From Tricholoma matsutake (Eukaryota; Basidiomycota; Agaricomycetes; Agaricales; Tricholomataceae): a stretch of 64,000 bases of DNA. Location of the stretch: NCBI GenBank assembly GCA_026075535.2, contig AP026548.1, positions 496,001 through 560,000 of the forward strand, written 5' to 3'. The notes under the pieces are model-generated. The model ran no database searches and was not told where the DNA came from. It saw nothing but the letters and a program-made list of their open reading frames with translations. Made by a program: the position numbers and the translations under genes. This document shows positions 56,324 through 64,000 of the stretch, in pieces (position 1 is the stretch's first letter; each line of letters begins with the position of its first letter).

Positions 56324-56810
56324 AATTGTAAAATCTGTGATGAATCACTTCTTCAACAAATTCAAGATTTTTTCTTCAAGACCTCTCCAAATGTTTATGG
56401 GTCATGTGATGGTTCATCAATCCTTCGTCAATCCTTCATTGTTTGTCAGGCACCTAATTTGACACTTCGGATCAATAACCCTTCCAACAGCACCTGATCT
56501 CGGAGATAACACTGAATTCAGCTTGTAACTAAAATAGTCATCCAAATAGAGTGATGTAAATCATAACTAAACCAGATCCAATCAGTTGTCTGGTTGCAGC
56601 TGTCCTAATGATGAGCGCTGCCTCTTGATCACTGGCAGTCGCAATGTAAGGCGAGGCCTGGCATCGGCTTACAAAAGGAAAAGGTAGATTACGTATATAC
56701 AAGTACTTCCGGCTCATGCCAAAAGGATGAGTAATCAGATGTGGCATGGTGAAACAATGATGTATGCGCAAGTGAGAGAAGGCGCACTGATATGGGTAGT
56801 TGTGTTCTTC

Positions 56811-57211
56811 TGTTAGGCCGACACCCACTATCTGCTAGCTAAGACCATGCAGGTTCTCTCTACAAGAAGGGGGTGGGATCTGCGCTCGTGATGGGGAAAC
56901 TGATGGTTTTGATGCAAGGGGTTATTAATAGATGAGTTGGTTGAGAAAGGCCTTTCACACCAAAAACATAGGTGGAATACCTAAGAGAACACAACTAGGG
57001 TCCCCTAGGCATATATTTAGGGTTTATATACTATGTTACATATATTGTACATTGTTGTTACCGATGCACTCGTACATGCACATACATTTTGATGCGTGTG
57101 AAATAAAATTCTCACACTATCAAAGTGTAGCGTAATTTGGCGTCATGTAGCGTAATTCGACATAATAAAATAAAATGAAATTTTATTAGATAATGGGGTG
57201 GTTTCCTAACA
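56811..57211 (-). repeat. E3 5' LTR
   Basis: 401 bp, TGTTAGG...CCTAACA. Followed on the right by AGGAT and Ngaro-like coding sequence. Confidence 0.88.
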
Positions 57212-57216
57212 AGGAT

Positions 57217-58776
57217 AGACACTTGAATGACTAGGTTGTCAAGGAGATGCTGTGGAACTGAAGGGAGCAGTGGTGCAGACTCTGTGTAATAAGCAGAAGG
57301 AGAAATATTATTGCACACACTATCTGCCCAAACATAACCCCGATGGAATCAAGGAGCCTCAAGACTTTCAACCACTTTACATTTCAGAGATGGAGAGGTA
57401 CTACTAGAAGATTGAGGTCCATTTTTGACAAACATCGCTATCTTCTCCTGATTCTCCACTAGTTTGCATTCAGTCATGATGTTGGAGGGCAGTAAAACAT
57501 TGCTCATTATCCTTGGCCTGATGTCCTTCACCAAAAATGAAGCACACCCCATGCTTGCAGTGGTTCAGACAAACTTCAGCCTTGCATATGCCCCAGCTCC
57601 AGTTATGGCAAGGTACATCTGTATGCTTCAGATTGCTTCCAGAAGATGTGGACTGAGTTGAAGCTCCTCGCTGAGAAGCCCAGGGAGTGAGCAGAGTCAA
57701 GGAAAGCATCTGGGTAAGGAGTGGAAAGTTTTCTGATCATCCAGGCAGAAGGGCTTCTTTGAATATTTATGATAAACATGAACATCAAATGAGATAGCAA
57801 CACTAGGATTAGAAGAAGCAGCCTGAAAGAGATCCATTACAATCAAGCAATAGTTGCCCAACTCTTTGTTCCAATGGGGAAAGAAGAAAACCACTCTGGC
57901 CGACCAGGCACTGAAAACTCGAGTCCACTCAGCTTTGGTGTGCAAACAGTGCTTCATAAATGCTTGATCCTTCTTAACCAAGGCATAGCCAGCACCGAAG
58001 TCCTTCAGATCATCATGGTGGCCATAACCTTTGTCCATGGAGGCAAAGAGCTTCTCAAAGTCAACAAAGTGGTCAATGAGGATTTTGCACCAGATCATGC
58101 AGGGTAGAGGATTGGAAACAGGGGCAAATTGAGCTTTGCTGACAAGGACATCCTGGACAGATAGTGGACTGAAGACTGTAAGGAGCTCTTGTGTCTTCTC
58201 AAGGTGAGGATCCAACTCCATGGAATCAGAGAGTTTGGATAGGTGTGGTGCCTTGGTGAGAACCGATGCAGGACTAGAACCTTTGGTAGTGGAGATTCCC
58301 AATAAATCGGCAATGTCATCAGAAAGGAGTGTGGTGTCCGGAACTGTCGCTGATTGGGGAGTACCAGTCTGGAGATGGTCCAGTCTTGCTCGTAGGACAG
58401 CCCAGGCAACAGCAGTTGCTGCGTCAAGTTGATTGGGTATTGCTGTAGCGGGTTGTCCCAAAGCCTCATTGATTCTGGGACCCATTGCATGCTGATGCTT
58501 CCGTCATTGAGTAAGCTGTGCAATGAAGTCCTTGACCTCATCAGGAGTTGCTCCTGCATTGCAAAGGTGCTCAAGAAAGGTTGGGCCTGAGATTTTACCT
58601 GCGACTGCATCATCCACCAACTTCTGGCAAGCTTCTGTATGTGCTCAGATGGCTTTGGTATTAGAGGTGAAAGTGGCCCCAACAACTGGAGCTTGAGAGG
58701 CCACATTGGGCAAATCAGAGCCTGCATTGGACATAGAGAGATAGAATAGGACTGATGTTGATAGGAGAGAGAATGG
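57217..58776 (-). pseudogene. Ngaro-like retroelement Gag-like ORF (5' half)
   Basis: The main frame at 58485-57697 (262 codons) has the agaric Gag-like signature L-S-V-Q-D-V-L-V-S-K-A-Q, D-F-E-K-L-F-A-S-M-D-K-G-Y and D-F-G-A-G-Y-A-L-V-K-K-D-Q-A-F. A Cys/His-rich motif follows at about 57620-57510 (CHNWSWGIC...H-G-V-C...G-H-Q-A-K-D-N-E-Q-C) in a shifted frame. The last codons before E3 (PQHLLDNLVIQVSI) lead in frame into 33841 if the inversion is undone. Several stops; upstream sequence (58800-58490) continues it in other frames. Confidence 0.78.
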
Positions 58777-59252
58777 CCACAAAAAAGCAAAACCGATTCA
58801 AAGAACAAGATGAGGCCTGGAGGGCACCCATGTGAGCAATAAATGAAGAATTGATCCGAGAATCAAATTGCTCACTGTGAGGATTCAACCAAGCAAAGTA
58901 GCAGAGCTAACAGTGCGGTTGAATCCTGCGAAGTGAGAAGGTGAGTTTATTGACACAGGAGCAAAGGAAAGATCTCACAACACAGATAACTGTCAATGTG
59001 AGAGCGAAGCTAGCCAAAATTAACAACTTCTGAGAAGTGAGATAAAATCCTGTGAGGAGCACAAAATGCTCACCTGTGTTGCTTGTAGACGAGATGGGAG
59101 TTGAAAAGCAATGCAAGGAACCCCTAATCATGCCAAAAACTGAGGGTTTTGAGCAGAGCTTGGCATGGGTAGCAAAGCTAGATATGCAAAATGGTTTTGA
59201 ATGGTGCAGAGGCCTATGAAAAGCCTCCTTACCCCTGGAACCTATCTTTGCG
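58777..59252 (-). repeat. Ngaro-type A1 terminal repeat
   Basis: Homologous to A2 (41826-42356) in the same sense relative to the element: CAAAGATRGGTTCCAGGGGT at the start and GGTTTTGCTT to TTTGTGGCC at the end. Lies upstream of the Gag-like ORF, as A1 should. Confidence 0.78.
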
Positions 59253-60059
59253 ACGAGGTTTATGCCATCAACAGCATCTCTTGGTGTTGGTAATCTGGCA
59301 AACACCGATTGCCTGGATCCTGTTCGGCAGTCACTACTGTGGCTGACCTGTGTTTCCCACAGAAACACAGCCTTAGAAACTTGTTTTAAGACTTCTGATG
59401 TGTATATCCTTTGGATATTCTTAATATGTATGTAAAAGAAATGTCAGGGAAATATTTTACATGTATCCAAGCTGTATCTGCAAGGAACATAAAAGGTGTA
59501 TTCTACAATGTTTCTTTCAGATCCCTTCTGGAAACATTTTTCATGTTCCCTTTGTGTAAGTTAAGGAAACACTTTTTATGTCATTATGGCTGTATCTGCA
59601 GAAAACACTTGACATATATTTTATTATGTGTTTTCTATGGATACATGCAAAGAATAAAGGGGTTACCACAGTTACACATGTATCCCTAGGAAACACATAG
59701 TAAAATTACATGTTAAATGTTTTCTGCAGATACAGGCATAATTACATAAAAAGTGTTTCTTTAACTTACACAAAGGGAACATGAAAAATGTTTCCAGAAG
59801 GGATCTGAAAGAAACATTGTAGAATACACCTTTTATGTTCCTTGCAGATACAGCTTGGATACACATAAAATATTTCCCTGACAGTTCTTTTACATACACA
59901 TTAAGAATATCCAAAGGATATACACATCAGAAGTCTTAAAACAAGTTTCTAAGGCTGTGTTTCATTGGGAAACACAGGCCAGCACCAGTAGTGAGTCCAG
60001 GTTCTGTTGCCATACTGAAGCAACCTGACCTTCCCCTTCCTCAATCTCCTTTGGGACAG
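59253..60059. repeat. Repeat R, left part of copy R2
   Basis: 59253-59331 and 59994-60030 match 48425-48559 (GATTGCCTGGATCCTGTTC, then CCAGGTTCTGTTGCCATA). The CACTA-like element lies between. 60030-60059 is unassigned. Confidence 0.6.
59332..59993. mobile_element. CACTA-like foldback element
   Basis: 662 bp. Ends CACTACTG and CAGTAGTG with the 3-bp duplication AGT on both sides, as expected of the CACTA (CMC/EnSpm) group. The arms are complementary over about 300 bp each (for example TGTGTTTCCCA/TGGGAAACACA, GATCCCTTCTGGAAACATTT), so the two strands carry almost the same reading frame. No transposase. Confidence 0.85.
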
Positions 60060-60280
60060 ATGTTCTCAGACATTTGATGCATGCACTATTTAGTGCATCC
60101 CTTTGATGTGCATGTCTGGCTCAACCCATAGACACCTTTATTGTTTCTCCTCTTTGCCTAGTAGAATACATATATATAATTGCTCGACCACCTCAGTCAC
60201 TTATACAAGGGCTGAGGTACACTTACATTATAACTTATCAGTTAGATGTGAAGCTTTACTCACTGCTGTCAAATGTGGCA
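60060..60280 (+). repeat. Diverged solo LTR of the copia family
   Basis: Starts TGTTCTCAGACATTTGATGC and contains CACCTCAGTCACTTATACAAGG, as in the complement of the LTRs at 1447 and 9975. No internal copia sequence on either side; the right boundary is uncertain. Confidence 0.55.
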
Positions 60281-60634
60281 TTTTCCACATCAGCAAAAAC
60301 AAATAAATATTTATAACTTTTTCAACTTTTTAGCTTTATAACAAGTATTTCTAAAGTCAAAAGTTCAAAAAGTTGTAAAGTTACTTGGATTCTACGTAAA
60401 GTCAGGAAATTTAATAAAGTCAATCATGTCTCATCACATATCACTTAATCAAAGTGGGGCAACACCAAGGGACTGTTGATGTGTTGGGAAGGGTTTATAT
60501 ACCCCAATGTTGCCCCAATGGGTCATTTGCCAATGTTTGGCATGACATGGCATGTTCACATGATGTGACATTTGCCAAACATTAGCAAATCCCTAATGCT
60601 ATATAAACCCTCATGACATATTGACTTCTGCTTG
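60281..60634. other. Non-coding, outer inverted repeat (left arm)
   Basis: AT-rich. TTTTTCAACTTTTTAGCTTTATAA at 60318-60342 pairs with text near 61560-61590, so a larger inverted-repeat element of about 60310-61590 may surround the foldback. CATTTGCCAA/TTGCTAATG palindromes at 60525-60590. No gene. Confidence 0.4.
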
Positions 60635-61375
60635 CACAACAGGCAGAGCACAATTTTCCCTGAGAGAAAATATGGAGAAAACATGGAGAAAATTACACTT
60701 TTTCATGTAGCAGACATGTAGGGAAAAATTGGTGAAAATAAGTTATTTTCTCTTTATTTTCTGTGCAATCTATCCAAGAGTAAATATATGATTTTTGTGG
60801 AGAGAAAATAAGGGGAGTCTGAAGTGAAAAGAACACATTTCCTCTTGATTTTCCTCTGATTTTGCCTAGGGAAAAAAAATTATATCTCCTGAAAGAACAA
60901 ATCAGAAATCTCTGGAGAATACAAGCTATTTCTTACAAATTTTGGCCTGGAAAATTGCATGTGGAAAAGTGTAATTGTTGCCTCATGTTTGCCAAATTTT
61001 CACCAGGAGAAAATCTGGCAAACATGAGGAAAAAATTACACTTTTCCATATGCAATCTTCCAGGCCAAAATTTGGAAGAAATAACTTATATTCTCCAGAG
61101 ATTTCTGATTTGTTCTTGCAGAAATTTAACTTTTTTCCCCAGGCAAAAAATCAGAGGAAAATCAAGAGGAAATGTGTTCTTTTCACTTCAGATTCCCCTT
61201 ATTTTCTCTCCACAAAAATCATATATTTATTCTTGGGCAGATTGCACAGAAAATAAAGAGAAAATAACTTATTTTCACTAGTTTTTCCCTACATGTTTGC
61301 TACATGAAAAAGTGTAATTTTCTCCATGTTTTCTCCATATTTTCTCTCAGGGAAAATTGTGCTCTGCCTGTTGTG
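60635..61375. mobile_element. 741-bp near-palindromic foldback element
   Basis: Arms of about 370 bp. Left CACAACAGGCAGAGCACAAT pairs with right ATTGTGCTCTGCCTGTTGTG. The arms converge near 61000 with almost no loop (CTCATGTTTGCCA...TGGCAAACATGAG). TTG flanks both sides (60632-60634, 61376-61378), a candidate 3-bp duplication. Related at the ends to 11276-11832. No coding potential. Confidence 0.82.
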
Positions 61376-61965
61376 TTGGGCATCTGCCCCCATGTCAGCT
61401 GTGCCATGATAGCTAGTGAGGTTGTGAGGTTTTTAGACTTTACAAAACTTTATAAACTTTACTTAGCTTTATTGACTTTCTTAGCTTAATTGTGTCACAG
61501 CTTTTCAGAATTAGGGTCAGGCCAAATGACTTCAGACTTTCCAACTTTTCTGACTGCATAATGACTTTATAAAGCTGAAAAAGTTTTTATGTGTTTTTCC
61601 TGATGCACGGTTGCAATTGGTCCAAAGCGCAAAATTTTGAATTTTTCCATCGCCACTGTTCGTTATCCTTTCGCATCACCCTACATCCAGCATCGCTGAC
61701 ACGAAACAGCCCATGTGTCTAATTATATCTAATTTCAAAATGAATTCAAACTGTGGCAACATCAAAGAGGGCTGCATTCTCCTCACACCTTATGTATAAA
61801 AAAGGATCTGCCGTGAGGCACTTCTGCAAGTGCTATTTTCCTGCTGTGCTAAGACATAAAGCCAGGAAATTATATTATATATCATAAGGCATACACAGCA
61901 CAAAGATAAACATGTAGCAGGAGCCAAGCACAAAATTACTTTAAGCAAAAACGACAGAGGCGATT
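61376..61965. other. Non-coding, between TEs and the transcription factor gene
   Basis: No ORF. 61430-61590 contains ACTTTA/TTTATAAAGC text that pairs with 60310-60370. 61600-61965 is probably the 3' untranslated region and downstream DNA of the minus-strand gene; a TATATAATATAATTTCC stretch at 61870-61890 lies about 80 bp past the stop. Confidence 0.45.
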
Positions 61966-64000
61966 TCAATTCGAATTCCCTCTAAAATTAATATCTTCCA
62001 ATAGCGTTGAATCCTGCATGAATGAGCTCCACCTCTCTTCCAGCCGCGAATCGCGCGGAGCCAGGCCCAAATCCGCCAGCTGAGGATTGAACGTAGGTGC
62101 CGCAGCATAACTTTGAAAACTTTGGCTTTGATCCTGTCGAAGGTCGTATTGCGGGTTCGAGTGTAAGAGTTGCGAGTATCGCTGAGTCGGGGATTGTGGG
62201 TCTAGTGGAGGTAGAGAGCTTTCTGGCAGCAGTGACCCGTAGTGGAGATTTCCAAATTGTCGAGGAACAGCACCAGGTCCACTGGCTGAGCTTGCATGTT
62301 GATAATGACGGAGCGGAGGAAGTGATAGTTCTGATGGTGATGAGTGATGAGACGGCTGACTAGACCATCCATACGATGTCGACAGTTCGACCTGATGGGT
62401 ACGTTCTGAAGGAACGTAGGGATAGCGGATTGACTGGGGGTGATCGTCAAGTGGCAACAACGGCATGAAACCCCCTTTATGACGTCTATCCTCCACCGAT
62501 GAAACCCAATTATTCACTGCAGCGACCGACATCATTTGCTGCGGAGGTTGGGGTGTAGTGCCGAAAGTAGTCTGGTACGATGTAGCAGATGAATTAGTTC
62601 TTGAGGGATGACGGGATTGGGAGGAGGGAGGGGTATAGTTCTTCACGTTTCTATCCCGCGGCTGCGTGAGAGCAGGTTTCTTCACCGAAATGAAGCGAGT
62701 ATGCCCCGCAAAGATCGATAGCTCATCTTCCTCCGCATCTTCCTCTTTAATCCATGATGTATCTCCCACATCAGCCGCAGTGTTTTGCAGGGCTCCAAGT
62801 GCGTATAGAGCTTTCTCACGAAGTCTGGTTAGGATAGACTAAAAGAGAACTGTCAGGATAGAATAGTAATAAGGGCTAGAATTGTCGACTGACGAGTGCT
62901 TTGGTCGCTCGTACGCTGTAGACGGACGCCTTCGAGAACAAAACACAGGCTTTCTCTAGTTCAGACATCGCGGAATGGGCCAAGGGCGAGCGCGGTCCGC
63001 GTGTAACGACAGTCCCGAACGCGACCTTATCAAGATGTAGCATTAGTAACTAGTGCATAGGAAGAAGAGTGGTGGCATACCCCGGCGGTAAAACCAGATA
63101 TCCACATAATCCAAAATCTCGCAGTCGAATTCGGCCACATGTCGAACTGCTGGCTGATCGATTTGAGGATTGTTGCTGATGCACGATACGCAGCGAGGAA
63201 CGACGGTGCATACTGACTCTTAAGAGGGTTCTCCGGGTGCTCGATGATCGCTTGTGCGAAGAAGCCGCGGTGGATATACATAAGAACTAAATAGCAATGA
63301 TTATATCACTGAGGCTGTACGGCGGAAGAAAACTCACTGGTTTCGCGAACGTGCTCAAGTGTACAGTGCTGGAGCGAGGCCCCGAAGTCACTTGCCGAGT
63401 GCGGTGATCCTTCCGGGATGGGAAATTCTCTAACCTTCTTATCGAGTTCCATGATCGTTGCATAACTTGGGGCTTCCGCCGTAAGGATCTTCGCTGTAAC
63501 CTCGGCCACGACTTGCGCTGAAAATCTAAAATGCCACGTCGACCCTATTAAAGATGTCAATAAAATTGGAGTAATATTGACAATATTGCTTACATGAGCT
63601 TAATTTACCTGCTGGACTTTCGGGCTCAGGTAAACTGCAGTCGATGTAAGCCACAGAGAATGAAGGTGGGCGACCTGTAGTTAAGCTCTGTACGATTAAG
63701 AACAACTGGGAGCACTATATCGGTCAAACAACCTACCTGATATGTATCTGCGACGAAAAGACACCAAAAGACGATGCGACGTCGCTGGACCATCTTGGGT
63801 GACAAGCCCCATCGTGCACTGTCACGATCTATAGCCAAAGCGGAAGGAAATAATAGTTAATTTAAGGAAAGGCGAACATGCTACCCGAGACTCACGAAGT
63901 CCAATCTACGTAGTTTCGTGACTCGTGAGCAAACTCCCTGCCACAGCATTCAAGTGCACTCACCGTCTGGGACAAATGGGCTGCCAGGGTAACTAAACTC
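61966..64000 (-). CDS. Fungal-specific transcription factor (Fungal_trans domain), C-terminal part
   Basis: Spliced minus-strand gene running off the right edge; the DNA-binding domain, presumably Zn2Cys6, is outside the window. Exons: 63828-63737, 63687-63609, 63544-63338, 63286-63081, 63025-62894, 62838-61966, with introns of 49-68 bp (GTAGGT, GTAAAT, GTGAGT, GTATGC, GTCAGT donors; all AG acceptors). All phases agree and give about 529 residues with no stop. Diagnostic Fungal_trans text: HRDSARWGLSPKMVQRRR, RIVFWCLFVADTYQ, then the TGRPPSFS signature, as in basidiomycete XlnR-like activators. The C-terminal 290 residues are Ser/Pro/Gln rich with an acidic patch (EEDAEEDEL), a plausible activation region. 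Upstream, a 10-bp exon (63905-63896) would supply the IGL before HRDS; this needs transcript support. Nuclear regulator; target genes unknown. Confidence 0.85.

Larger units (their letters stand above)
53938..57211 (-). mobile_element. Ty3/gypsy chromovirus E3, 5' half
   Basis: 5' LTR 56811-57211, leader, gag and pol up to the RT fingers; H3 cuts it after A-A-F-A-M-C-Q-G-F-F-E-L (E1 has SFEPLVMFF there). The right flank is AGGAT, the complement of ATCCT beside E1. The 3' half is absent from the window. E3 was inserted in the Ngaro-like element. Confidence 0.88.

Noticed and set aside
59411..59914. Two nearly identical proteins (about 80-90 aa) encoded on opposite strands
   Set aside because: They are the same arm of a foldback element read from each side; not a duplicated gene.

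Overview
This window is from a filamentous basidiomycete, most likely an agaricomycete. The evidence is spliceosomal introns of about 50 bp in the only gene that looks intact (a fungal-type transcription factor, 61966-64000), chromodomain Ty3/gypsy elements, agaric-style Ty1/copia and tyrosine-recombinase retroelements, and no prokaryotic operons. No tRNA, rRNA or CRISPR gene is visible. Roughly 95% of the window is nested, mostly dead transposable elements (TEs), and only the last 2 kb looks like an ordinary gene.

Layout. 1-1446: relics, plus an ORF that a Ty1/copia element (1447-10308, minus strand) cuts; the ORF resumes in frame at 10309. Two non-autonomous elements with 8-bp target duplications sit inside the copia. 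10474-15789: a divergent pair of unrecognised, degraded genes broken by a foldback element and by a 1.5-kb hAT-like element. 15790-19296: mostly non-coding, with a LINE 3' tail split by another hAT-like element. 19297-25333: a complete but stop-riddled gypsy chromovirus (minus). 25829-26730: a foldback element. 26764-33840: gypsy chromovirus E1 (plus). 33841-42510: the RT/RNase H and recombinase half of a Ngaro-like retroelement, interrupted by a gypsy gag relic and another non-autonomous element. 43662-47662: nested hAT-like elements. 49301-57211: two minus-strand relatives of E1 (E2, E3) with a third-family element between them. 57217-59252: the gag half of the Ngaro-like element, on the minus strand. 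59332-61375: CACTA-like and other foldbacks. 61966-64000: transcription factor gene.

The main structural result is that the left flank of E1 matches (as reverse complement) the left flank of E2, and the right flank of E1 matches the right flank of E3. Swapping the flanks back restores two perfect 5-bp target duplications and fuses the two Ngaro halves into one open reading frame. The segment 33841-49300 therefore appears inverted between inverted gypsy copies, either in the genome or in the assembly.

The second result is a recurring cassette, a GC-rich palindrome next to a 51-69 bp segment with intron-like splice signals. It occurs inside two non-autonomous element families that have unrelated termini. 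One of those families also carries tRNA-like A/B-box modules pointing outward from its arms.

Most premature stops are TGA where related copies or conserved motifs imply CGA, which points to CpG deamination as the main inactivating process. Recognition of protein families is from memory of their motifs; no database search was run.
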